A stretch of 11,280 nucleotides of DNA from Saksenaea vasiformis B4078. Lineage: Eukaryota > Mucoromycota > Mucoromycetes > Mucorales > Saksenaeaceae. The stretch lies in the NCBI GenBank assembly GCA_000697055.1, contig JNDT01002279.1:1-11280 (forward strand), given 5' to 3'. Of this stretch, positions 1 through 10,607 are shown in pieces. The notes under the pieces are model-generated. The model made no database searches. It saw only the letters and a list, made by a program, of their open reading frames with translations, and was not told the origin of the DNA. Every line of letters starts with the position of its first letter. Position 1 is the first letter of the stretch. The translations under genes were made by a program, and so were the position numbers.

Positions 1-421
<421 letters not shown>

Positions 422-936
422 ATTATCTTGAACGTAGTTTCTCTTTTCTTTAAGATGTTCCATTTAGAAGTTTGTAAATTATAAAAATTGAGTTTTCTCT
501 TTACAACAGTGTCTCTTACATCTGCGTCAATGACAATTCAGCTATGCAGCAAACGCGCGAGACAACAAGTATCAAAGGTTTTTACCTAGCACCAACCGAG
601 TGGCACGGGTTTGCGTGATCAGTTTCAATCCACGTTTCCCAAAGTATATATTTTTGTGCCGCCGAAAAGGAAGGCGTATAAAGAAGATACACGAAAGATA
701 TAGGGGATATCACGAGACAGGATACTCATGATGGTGTTATATAAAGGCGGCTACGTGTATACAACGGCATGGAAGAAATAAACCGGTATCCCCGAATGTT
801 TGATCATACGTACGAAATGGCTCTGTTTAAACGGATATAATGAACCAGCTTAATTGGTTGTGAGCGTGATGCGCGAATGAGTAAACGGTGACACAAGTCC
901 AGCAAATCCTTTTGGTCAGTTTCCGTAGCAGATACA
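422..936. other. Intergenic: ATP2 copy 1 3' flank and methyltransferase promoter
   Basis: No convincing gene on either strand. The first 70 bases are T/A-rich and suit a 3' UTR with polyadenylation. The right half should hold the promoter of the homocysteine methyltransferase: a TATATAAA match is at 738-745, about 190 bases before its ATG, with a weaker TATAAA-like match near 676-684. No tRNA-like fold was found. Confidence 0.5.
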
Positions 937-2026
937 ATGACATTCCAATTTCCTATTGTACTTGATGGAGGTTTCGCTACAGAGCTTGAAAACAGCTTCG
1001 GAAAAGATTTAACAGGTCCATTACAACATCATTGCTCTCATTCCTTTCTAACCTGCTTCTGATTTCCGTTGTTGAAATGCAGGGAAGCTATGGTCGGCAG
1101 AGTGTCTCGCGGAAGATCCTGCAGCTATCAAGGTACAAAATTAAGAAAAAGAGAAGTCAATGGTTACTGACTATGTAGAAAGGCTGTTCATAGATTGTAT
1201 TTCGAGGCAGGTGCCGATGTAGCTACCACTTGTAGTTATCAAGCATCGGTGAAGGGGTTTTTGAACGAGGGATATTCACACGAGGAAGCTGTAACGCTGA
1301 TGCAACGAAGCGTGCAGCTAGCTCGTGAAGCGCGCGATGAATTCGGGCGCGGTTTTGTCGCGTTATCTGTTGGTTGCTATGGCGCAGTACTAGCCAATGG
1401 TGCAGAGTACACGGGTGATTATGGCGACGCTACACACGAGCAACTTGCTGCGTTTCACAAGGACCGCTTGGCCATCTTGCTAAATGGTAAAAACGAATAA
1501 TGGAAACAAGGTGCTTATTCATCGTTGACCTGTAGAACCCGGAGTAGATCTGATTCTCTTTGAAACAATCCCATCTTTCACCGAGGCAAAAGTTATTCGT
1601 GAACTGGTCATGGATCAAACGTTGCCCCCTGTAGCCATCTCTTTCTCTTGTCGTTCCAATGACCATATCTCGGATGGCACCCTACTAGATACAGTACTAT
1701 CTCTCTTCGACGATGTACACCAGATATTTGCTGTCGGTGTCAATTGTACTAAGCCGCATTTCATTGATTCTCTCCTAAAAGTGGTTGCTAATCATGCCAA
1801 GCCGTTTGGAAAAGCGATCATCTGTTATCCTGATAGTGGCGCAGAATGGGATGCAGTGGAAAGATGCTGGGATGTGACGAACAAGCTTACGGCGGAAGCA
1901 TTTGGTGCTTCCATGATCAAACATATGGCAACACATGGGACGAACATGATGGTCGGTGGGTGCTGTGGTGTTGGGCCATCACATATTCAGGGTATTCGGC
2001 GATATTTAGATAAACAACGAGAATAA
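937..2026 (+). CDS. MHT1: Homocysteine S-methyltransferase (4 exons)
   Basis: Transfers a methyl group from S-methylmethionine or S-adenosylmethionine to homocysteine, giving methionine; a cytosolic zinc enzyme of the MmuM/Mht1/Sam4 family. Exons: 937-1015, 1083-1132, 1183-1486, 1536-2026, totalling 924 nt and 307 aa, close to the 310-324 aa usual for the family. The start gives FPIVLDGGFATELE, the typical N-terminal strand of the TIM barrel. Next come KLWSAECL, YFEAGADVATTCSYQ and LILFETIPS. The zinc-binding cysteines are present: Cys215 in GVNC and Cys287/Cys288 in GGCCGVGP. For exon 3 the AG at 1181-1182 was chosen because the AG at 1177-1178 leads to an immediate stop. An AATAAA (2022-2027) overlaps the TAA stop. 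The ATG16 start codon follows after only 96 bases. Which methyl donor is preferred cannot be told from sequence. Confidence 0.93.
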
Positions 2027-2027
2027 A
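2022..2027 (+). terminator. Possible polyadenylation signal AATAAA overlapping the MHT1 stop
   Basis: AATAAA spans the last codons and the TAA stop of the methyltransferase. If used, cleavage would fall within the 96-base gap before ATG16. The match is exact, but usage is inferred. Confidence 0.35.
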
Positions 2028-2122
2028 ATGAGTTTTAAGGCATCGTTCTATCATTTTTCCTTTTGTCCGGAGCAAAAGTGCATGAACAGGGGGTTTTTTG
2101 ACCTCCGCTACCCTTTCCTTTA

Positions 2123-4163
2123 ATGACGGCAGAAGTGGCAACAGCAACCTACCGAGATATCATACTAGAGCGATTACTATTACGTAACAAGCAAGAAGGC
2201 GTTTTCCATGAGACTGTGGTGGCGAGTAAGCATCACAAACATTGCATAACAATCAGATTGTAAATACGAGACAAAAAAGATCAAAGATTGCTGAATCAAG
2301 TGGTTGAACTTCAAAAAACCAATGACCATCTCGAGTCCCTTCTTCGAACGCAAGCCAGTTTACCACAGGATGAAAAAGGATCTGTGCAAGGGTAATGCAT
2401 GTGTTCTCTTCATGTGGGCTGACCGGCATTGCAAAACAGATCGCCTCATAACCAACAGCGCATAGCGGAACTCGATAGTCGGATAAGGGAGCTGAATGAG
2501 GAACGCGCAGAAATGTACAAGACACAGAGTGAAAACGCACAACGTCTTGTCAACATGAGTGAGCAACTGCGGTTGAGAGAAGAAACCGACAAGCGACAAA
2601 CAGAAGAGTAGGTAGTTATCTATGGTGGAAGGGATAACATAAGAAAAATTGCTACACAGGATCCAACGGCTTGAGGAAAATATCAAAAAGTTGACATCAA
2701 AATGCGATTTACAAGTACAACAATTACGTGAAAAAGATGTCACTATCCAGGTAGAAACGCTCTACTTTGCCATCGTTGTCTGAAGAAGTTGTTTCGCGTA
2801 GATTTTGCAAGACGAGCTACATGCACTTCAATTGGAAATCATGACAACAGAGGAACGTAATAAAAAACTAGAAAAAGAAAACGCACAGTTACTACAGCGT
2901 TGGCTTGACAAGATGAATCAGGAAGCAGAAAAGATGAACGAAGCGACCCAGTTCTATGAGAGGTAAACTTCCGCTCTTCTATCCTTCGGCTTATTCATTT
3001 GCGGATTTAGCTTCCTGGAGCAAGCACGTAACGTTGGCCAGATAATCCGAAAGACGGGAGGTCGATGGGTCATGCGACCAGCCAATGAGGCATCAGAAGA
3101 AGGGCCAGAGCAAAAGGAACCAGCTACTAATATCGTTTTACCCTCCAAAGCTTCCAAAAAATTAGTAAGTACAAGTAAAAGCTAAGGAGATTCTCCCTAT
3201 AAACCAAGATATAGATGGTACATGATGGCGATATCTACTGCGTCCAAGCTTCCTCCACAGGTTCCATGTTTGCCACTGGTGCAGCTGACAAGAAAATTAA
3301 ACTCTATGACGCGAAAACAGGTACGTATATGTATAGAAAAGGAAGACTTTATCGACTTCGTTTTGGGATTAGGGCATGTCATTCAGACATTGAGTGGATC
3401 ATTGCAGACGATCACGTCGATATCATTTAGTTCGACAGATGAGATGGTTCTAGGATCATCTACAGACAATGCTACGAGGATATGGAGTATCGGGACCTCT
3501 AGGATTAGAGTACGTGCGCATTACCTCTTGTCGTTTTCCTTCACTCATACTCTTGTTTAAGCATACATTGACAGGCCATATTGGGAAAGTGTATTCTGCC
3601 AAGTTCGCATCGGATCCGAACAAAGTGGTAAGCACACTTCTTTTTTCCTCTTTGCATGTTGCTTGATCTCCTTGTTTAAGGTCTCGGGCAGCCATGATAG
3701 AACGCTCAAAGTGTGGGATCTTCAGAAAGGATACTGTAAGCCATTCTTCGTGACCAGGAACAAGAAGGAGCTGATATACATGTAGGCATGCGGACGATTT
3801 TTACATTTTCAAGCTGCAACGATCTTTGTCTTGTGGATGCTGAAGGGTAGACGAAGATAACACAATTTTTCGGCCTGACTCATATGGATGGTTTTAGACA
3901 AACGCTTGTAAGTGGACACCTTGACAGCAACTTGCGATTGTGGGATACGCGTACAGGGAATGGAATCAAAGAGCTGACAGGGATCCATACGGGTCAAATT
4001 ACATCCGTATCCATGTCGCCAGGTACGAAAAGACGAATAATTCGGATCTGATACGTCCGGATAGACGGATCTTGTGTCTTGACAAATTCACGGGATAACA
4101 CGTTAAAGATAATTGATTTGCGTATGTACGACATCGTGCAAACATTTCAGTAGGTGCCCCTTG

Positions 4164-4204
<41 letters not shown>

Positions 4205-4626
4205 GTAGGATGGGACAGCTAAGTACCGTTTAGAGGAGAGAGCTACCGTAACGGCATTAACTGGTCAAGATCGTGCTACAGGTAAGGGATCAGAATTGGC
4301 TGGCCTATCAAAGACTAACGCTCGGTTAGTCCGGACGGCAATTACATTGCGGCGGGCTCAGCTGGTAAGGAAAGACAAAGTTTTATGCTGCGTAACCCGT
4401 TTATTGCGTAGATGGAACGTTGCATTTGTGGAACGCCAAAACAGGTGTTCTCGAGAAAACGGCGACAGAGCACAGGTAATGAGAGACCAGTGTTGCAAAT
4501 GTATTGAGTTTCTTTAGTACGATTATTTGCGGTGTCTCATGGAATCCCCGGGGCAGTCATCTCTACACTGCGGATAAAAGCAAAACGGTATGCGTATGGG
4601 AGACAGCCAGGACAGAAGATCAGTGA
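2123..4626 (+). CDS. ATG16: Autophagy protein ATG16 with WD40 propeller (17 exons)
   Basis: Scaffold of the ATG12-ATG5-ATG16 complex, which directs lipidation of ATG8 on autophagic membranes. Exons: 2123-2225, 2271-2391, 2440-2607, 2660-2750, 2802-2962, 3011-3164, 3215-3320, 3373-3509, 3562-3627, 3681-3735, 3786-3846, 3898-4022, 4065-4149, 4234-4281, 4330-4364, 4412-4475, 4518-4626; total 1689 nt, 562 aa. Residues about 10-33 (YRDIILERLLLRNKQE) are the ATG5-binding helix. Residues about 35-215 are charged coiled coil, including KLEKENAQLLQRW and QEAEKMNEA. Residues 267-562 form seven WD40 blades, with HTLTGHIGKVYSAKF, VSGSHDRTLKVWDL, SPDGNYIAAGSADGTLHLW and SWNPRGSHLYTADKSKTV. The order and spacing follow animal ATG16L1 (about 607 aa), not yeast Atg16 (about 150 aa, no propeller). 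Exon 14 starts at 4234 because the AGs at 4208 and 4218 give stops. The least certain junctions are introns 1 and 13. Confidence 0.93.
4150..4233 (+). other. ATG16 intron 13 with a 37-base poly-T tract
   Basis: This intron runs from GTAGGT to TTTAG and contains an uninterrupted T run at 4166-4202. Without the run it would be about 47 nt, matching the other ATG16 introns (42-53 nt). The tract looks like an expanded polypyrimidine stretch in an ordinary intron. Its true length may differ because long homopolymers are poorly sequenced. Confidence 0.8.
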
Positions 4627-4778
4627 TAAACTATTAAAAATAAGAGAGACTCTGTTTCTACTGTTAGACCTAGGTTTTATTTAGTTTGTTAAAGCAATGT
4701 GTATGCTAAATTAACAGCGGAGGAAATGTGGGAAGCGTGGTAAAGAGAGGATAGGAAAGATCGACTTTGATTTTTTCT
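4627..4778. other. Shared 3' region of convergent ATG16 and PGI1
   Basis: 152 bases between the two stop codons, A/T-rich and without coding potential. On the minus strand TTTATT at 4676-4681 reads AATAAA, 98 bases past the PGI1 stop, a possible polyadenylation signal. The two 3' UTRs probably overlap. Confidence 0.5.
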
Positions 4779-7135
<2,357 letters not shown>

Positions 7136-7396
7136 TCAACCATAATGACGGGTAGCCGTGTCACGACCGATCTTCGGAATGAACGTGTTACTGAGCTGCA
7201 TAGTGGAGCCAATGCTTTCCCCACAGTATTCAGTTCCGGCCTTAGTTTTGCCGCCTGTCTCGGATGCCATTACTAAGCTGACATGCACGCTTTCCACCAT
7301 TCCTAACCGATCCTTCTCTGCTGAATTCGGAGCTCCGCCGTAAAAACACACGTTGTGCAGCAAAGCGGAACAATAGCAAACCACAATGGAGTGCAT
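7136..7396 (-). other. Unidentified GC-richer ORF, possible gene relic
   Basis: An 86-codon open frame on the minus strand, ending just after IGRDTATRHYG. Bases about 7148-7345 are clearly less A/T-rich than the flanks, and all three strand-frames that overlap it stay open for 40-80 codons, which suggests former coding DNA. I recognise no family. No splice-linked upstream or downstream exon could be found. It lies between the PGI1 promoter and the 3' end of ATP16, where no third gene is expected. It could be an eroded gene fragment, a single exon of a short gene, or chance. Confidence 0.2.
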
Positions 7397-7680
7397 TCAA
7401 CCAGATGGAATTATCATGGAGTATCTTCCCGATGGAAACGCACCCTCTAATTGCGTGCACCCGTGAATATGCAATGGACTGATTCACCCTTTGCTCTTCA
7501 AACCAATCACATTAACAAGTATACTGAAAATCTCATCATCCTCCATTCGTTGATAGTGACACACACATGTTATAGATAATGCGAAATGTAGGATAACCAC
7601 ACATTTCTCTTGTCAACGCCAAAAAAAAGTTATACTATACACTGCTGACAAAAGTTTATTTTAAGGTTTCTGTATGATGT
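7397..7680. other. Intergenic: 3' flank of ATP16
   Basis: A/T-rich, with no gene seen. TTTATT at 7655-7660 reads AATAAA on the minus strand, about 21 bases past the ATP16 stop, and is the best candidate for its polyadenylation signal. Confidence 0.5.
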
Positions 7681-8433
7681 TTACTTGGACAAAGCGGTCT
7701 GGAGGGCTTCGTAGACACCAACTTCGATCTTGGCGGCAGCCTTCTCCTGCTCGGAACCGGCACCATTGGCAACGCGTTGGGCGTCAGCAAGAGCGGATTG
7801 GATGCGCTGTAAATTGCTTGTTGTCAGAAAAGAGACGCGTCAATTCCAAAGTATATTACCTCAACGGAGAAGTCCTCAAGAGGAGCAGCCTCAACAGCGT
7901 TGATGTTCAAGGAAGAGTCAGGGTTGATAGTAGCGAAACCACCGGAAACTAGAAAAAGTAAAGGCGCGTCAAGGGTCTGATTCTATCCAGGTGCTTATGC
8001 GTCCACAAAACAGGACTGACTCTGCGTATTTCTCCCCGTTCTACTTACCGAAGAACTTCTTGGTCACGTTGCCGCTTTCAATGACCTCAACGACGCCAGG
8101 GTTCAATTGCTCGATGGAGGGAACGTGGTTGGCGAGGACACCCATGTCACCAGAGGTGGCAGCCAAGTTGACTTGCTGGACATCAGTGGCCTTGTAAATG
8201 GCCTAATAATGGACATGTCAGTACGCGCCAACTCGAGTTGCAAGTCGAAACGAACCTTGTGGGGCAAGACAAAGGTCAAACGGAGCTTGTCCGTGGAGAC
8301 AGGAGCCTCGGAGGCGTAGGAACGGGCTACATTCGTGTGAGATTGTGGACGAAACGCGTTGCTGAAATTTGAATAATTTACCCAAACGAGCAGGCTTAAG
8401 AGCAACACGGGCAGACCTGGCGAAAACGTTCAT
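7681..8433 (-). CDS. ATP16: ATP synthase F1 delta subunit, mitochondrial (5 exons)
   Basis: Central-stalk subunit of mitochondrial F1Fo-ATP synthase (homologous to bacterial epsilon); it sits with gamma and epsilon on the c-ring. Exons on the minus strand: 8433-8382, 8326-8256, 8202-8049, 7948-7860, 7806-7681; total 492 nt, 163 aa, against about 160 in yeast. MNVFARSARVALKPARLARS is an Arg-rich mitochondrial presequence. KLRLTFVLPHK, TSGDMGVLANHVPSIEQLNPG and SGGFATINPDSSLNINAVEA make the N-terminal beta sandwich. The Ala-rich tail RIQSALADAQR to YEALQTALSK is the helical hairpin. Intron 1 has an early AG 20 bases after the donor. Using it gives a stop and an implausibly short intron, so the AG at 8328-8327 was used. 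Divergent from ATP2 copy 2, 2.2 kb away. Confidence 0.95.
7834..7841. promoter_or_regulatory. GACGCGTC palindrome in ATP16 intron 4
   Basis: Perfect 8-base palindrome containing the ACGCGT core known in yeasts as the MluI cell-cycle box. The same octamer occurs in an intron of ATP2 copy 2 (11044-11051). A regulatory role is unproven. Confidence 0.3.
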
Positions 8434-8631
8434 GATGAAGCACGGAGAAGATTGAGAGAAAAAATTGTTGGGCAGAAGCAGACAGGCCCCTTCCCAGCAC
8501 AACTGTGGATGACGTCAATCAAAGACACCGCTAAGCCACGAACAAAGTTAAGGCGTTCAACACCTTTCCCAGATTTCACGGGAATAATATTTAGCCGGAA
8601 TAATTGATTTACTTAGAGCTCTTGGGTACCG
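8434..8631 (-). promoter_or_regulatory. ATP16 upstream region
   Basis: No gene seen. It holds a perfect TGACGTCA palindrome at 8510-8517, 77 bases before the ATP16 ATG, in a position suited to a proximal promoter. An A/T-rich stretch near 8582-8592 could serve as a core promoter or upstream element. Confidence 0.45.
8510..8517. promoter_or_regulatory. CRE-type palindrome TGACGTCA upstream of ATP16
   Basis: Exact match to the cAMP-response element bound by ATF/CREB bZIP proteins. It lies 77 bases upstream of the ATP16 start codon. A second exact copy sits upstream of ATP2 copy 2 (10302-10309). Binding is inferred. Confidence 0.45.
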
Positions 8632-8779
8632 TAGGTGTTACACAGAGCAGGTCGCCTTTGTTAAGACTCCTCGATTAACATATGGATAGAGCGATTGTTA
8701 TAATACATAAGTTGGAGATACAGCCGTAGCTCATAAAGAAAATTGCGGTTTACAATAGTCCATGACTGTGTAACACCTA
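8632..8779. repeat. 148-bp inverted-repeat element with TA flanks (MITE-like)
   Basis: TAGGTGTTACACAG at 8632-8645 is matched by its exact reverse complement CTGTGTAACACCTA at 8766-8779. Read as a transposon footprint, this is a 144-bp unit with 12-bp terminal inverted repeats, flanked on both sides by TA, the target duplication of Tc1/mariner elements. The interior is A/T-rich and non-coding, so it would be non-autonomous. Similarity does not extend inward or outward. Other readings: a pair of binding sites for one dimeric factor, or a stem-loop. Confidence 0.45.
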
Positions 8780-9190
8780 TAATCCCTTAGAAAATCGCAT
8801 ATTCAATTGACTTTTGTGCCGTTTTCTTTTGGCTTCTCCAAGGTACAGTTTCAGAGCCTCTATTAAATCTGTCCTAGCAACGGTTCAAAGGTATTTCGTA
8901 TCCATTAACTATATACAATACTGACATGTGGGACAGGCGTGTCTTTACCAACGTTGTCAGACGCACCACAAGAAATATGTTCCCACTTCGTTCTTGCCGC
9001 TGTTCATTACATAGAAAAGCTTCGTAGCAGTCTATATCTCGATCGCCGTGTATGCATCGTTATCGACGGGGACCATTTGCCAGCTAAAGCGCGGATACAT
9101 AAGTTCCGAGAACAACTCCTGAAGGGGGCCAGCCAATGCTGCCTTTCAGATAGCAAGTCTAGGGCTACAGAAGGAGAGATACAGCAATAA
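8780..9190 (+). pseudogene. Possible XPG/EXO1-type nuclease fragment
   Basis: The frame at 8939-9190 reads VCIVIDGDHLPAKA followed by REQLLKGAS. This resembles the EXO1 N-terminal domain, where a VFDG strip with a metal-binding Asp is followed by a Leu-Pro-x-Lys segment and, some 20-25 residues later, an LLKG stretch. It is preceded by a good intron candidate at 8891-8936: donor GTATTT, branch-like CTGAC, acceptor CAG, 46 nt. The sequence before that intron (WLLQGTVS near 8830-8853) vaguely recalls the family's tryptophan strip but soon hits TAG. No start Met-Gly, no second acidic cluster and no downstream domains are visible. Best read as an eroded gene fragment. It could also be an isolated exon or chance similarity. 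Confidence 0.3.
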
Positions 9191-9907
9191 TACTTCCCAT
9201 TCATGGTCGCTCAAATGTGATTGGCTTCCTCAAACTCGTGTCCTGATTGGTTGATTGATTCTCAGATTTAGCAGGTAAGCGAATTTCCTTCTCTGACGGT
9301 TCTATCTTTCTGGATGCAAAGTTTCTCGTCAGATGGTATCACAGATGAAAGAATCTAGAACCACAAGTAATTCATAGATTGTTTGATAAGAAATAGAATC
9401 TCTGACAGCTCATTTAAGAATAAATTAATTTACTACCATTGATCATGCCTGTCAATCTAGTGGACAATGGAGCTTAATCCAGGGTGGCGTCCCTACACCT
9501 CGTGGGACACTAAGACTCTCAAATAGGAAAGATGCCGAAACCGAGCGCGTGTATTCTATTAAATCAAACAAAGAAAATGAGACCCTGCAGGCGCTAAAAA
9601 CCACTGTGGTGGCTGTATAACATGTGCGGACATCTCATTTCCCGGAGCAGGATGACGCTCATTTGCATGATATGACTATGTTTTCTAGATCAGGGATTGC
9701 CAATCCTCAGCATAACATCCAAACATATTACACATACCAGAATCACAAGGGTATTTTCTTGGTAGTCCATTGAGTTCTTCCTTACAGTAATAACAGAACC
9801 GACATGTATCGTAGCAACAGTTCCTATCGCTATTACCTAATTTGGAAAATAATATCTTATACAGTAATGGTAATCGTAACTATGACAGTCTCTAAGGAGA
9901 CTTCTAC
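9191..9907. other. Intergenic A/T-rich region
   Basis: No gene or RNA was recognised in about 700 bases. Only short inverted repeats are visible, such as CCATTG at 9436-9441 with CAATGG at 9465-9470, and GTCCC/GGGAC just after 9489. They are too short to mean much. Confidence 0.5.
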
Positions 9908-10106
9908 TTGGACAGAACAATGACAATGAAAAAATATCAGATTTGTCCAAAAATCCGGATGAATGCGCATAAGAGCTTAAACAATACACTGTTCATGTGT
10001 AAAAACATACTGCACCTATTTTTAAAAAACTTTTTTTCTATCGTTTTCTCAATTAAGCTGCGTACCGACAGAACTCGGAAGACAATAGTACCTGCAAGTC
10101 CCGACT

Positions 10107-10127
10107 ACTTGTACGAGCCATACAAGT
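10107..10127. repeat. Short hairpin, 7-bp stem and 7-base loop
   Basis: ACTTGTA (10107-10113) pairs exactly with TACAAGT (10121-10127) across the loop CGAGCCA. Neighbouring bases do not extend it into a tRNA cloverleaf or terminator. Probably chance. Confidence 0.3.
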
Positions 10128-10301
10128 CTTTTCGTGTCCATATATTCGCTTATTATTCGTCAATTCCGGAAAAACTCGCTAAAAATTATAGATATGAAAC
10201 GTATTCTAATTTCATAGAACGACGCCAACAGCACAGAGTCCGAATCAAAAGCATTAACGCAATCCAAGCAGAAGCCAAACCCTCCAACAAGAGGCTTCTG
10301 C

Positions 10302-10313
10302 TGACGTCATTGG
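10302..10313. promoter_or_regulatory. CRE palindrome joined to an inverted CCAAT box upstream of ATP2
   Basis: TGACGTCA at 10302-10309 runs into ATTGG (10309-10313), which is CCAAT on the other strand. Both lie about 300 bases before the ATP2 copy 2 start. In fungi CCAAT is the Hap2/3/4/5 (CBF) target and often controls respiratory genes, which fits. Binding is inferred. Confidence 0.45.
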
Positions 10314-10392
10314 GGGTTGTGCGTTTAGGGGTGCGCGATTTCCCAAGCAAGGGGATAATGACCGTCTGTTCTCGCCTCTACTCCCATGGCCT

Positions 10393-10400
10393 ACACGTGT
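10393..10400. promoter_or_regulatory. E-box palindrome ACACGTGT upstream of ATP2
   Basis: Perfect 8-base palindrome with a CACGTG core (10394-10399), the binding site type of Cbf1/Pho4-like bHLH proteins, about 210 bases before the ATP2 start codon. Another CACGTG lies upstream of PGI1 (7030-7035). Use is inferred. Confidence 0.3.
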
Positions 10401-10441
10401 TACTGGGGAGTCGTTTGCCACATTATCAACGTTTCCTTTAA

Positions 10442-10607
10442 CCTAGGGTAGACAAGGGTAGGATGGTTCCCTCACGTTGGCTACTCGATCGGGGCGAGTT
10501 TTGTTGTTTATTGTTTCCAGACCCCCCGCGCAACTACCTGTTTGAACCCCCGCTGATTAAACTTTCTCGCAAAACTTTTACAAATAAACTTAACCCCTTT
10601 CCTCGTC
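10442..10607 (+). promoter_or_regulatory. ATP2 copy 2 proximal promoter and 5' leader
   Basis: No gene of its own. The last 50 bases are A/C/T-rich (ACAAATAAACTTAACCCC), typical of a short fungal leader before a strongly expressed gene. The AAATAAA stretch might serve as a weak TATA-like element. The start site cannot be placed from sequence alone. Confidence 0.4.

Larger units (their letters stand above)
9908..10441 (+). other. 177-codon ORF of unknown function, probably not a gene
   Basis: A long single-exon frame starting MDRTMTMKKYQ and ending LPHYQRFL. It has no recognisable domain and is rich in Lys, Arg, Ser and Tyr. A hydrophobic patch near residues 28-48 (FMCKNILHLFLKNFFSIVF) could be a membrane segment. 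Codon use is unlike the C/T-biased neighbours. Its 3' part overlaps the CRE, CCAAT and E-box matches upstream of ATP2, which argues for non-coding promoter DNA. A chance frame of this length in 11 kb is possible but not common. Confidence 0.15.

Noticed and set aside
570..660. Possible tRNA (GTTTCAATCC resembles a T-loop)
   Set aside because: No acceptor stem, D arm or anticodon arm could be folded around it.
4122..4223. Alternative ATG16 donor GTATGT at 4122 joined to the AG at 4222-4223
   Set aside because: It keeps a frame but deletes the conserved IVQTF strip. Donor 4150 with acceptor 4233 gives IVQTFQGESYRNGINWSR, which fits the family.
8362..8381. A 20-base intron (GTAAAT to TTTCAG) in ATP16
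   Set aside because: Too short to splice, and the resulting frame stops at once. The AG at 8328-8327 restores the delta-subunit frame.
9436..9510. Small inverted repeats CCATTG/CAATGG and GTCCC/GGGAC
   Set aside because: Stems of 5-6 bp are common by chance, and no target duplication or coding content accompanies them.
7183..10405. Shared 11-mer ACGTGTTACTG at 7183-7193 and 10395-10405
   Set aside because: Repeats of 11 bases are expected several times by chance in 11 kb, and flanks do not match.
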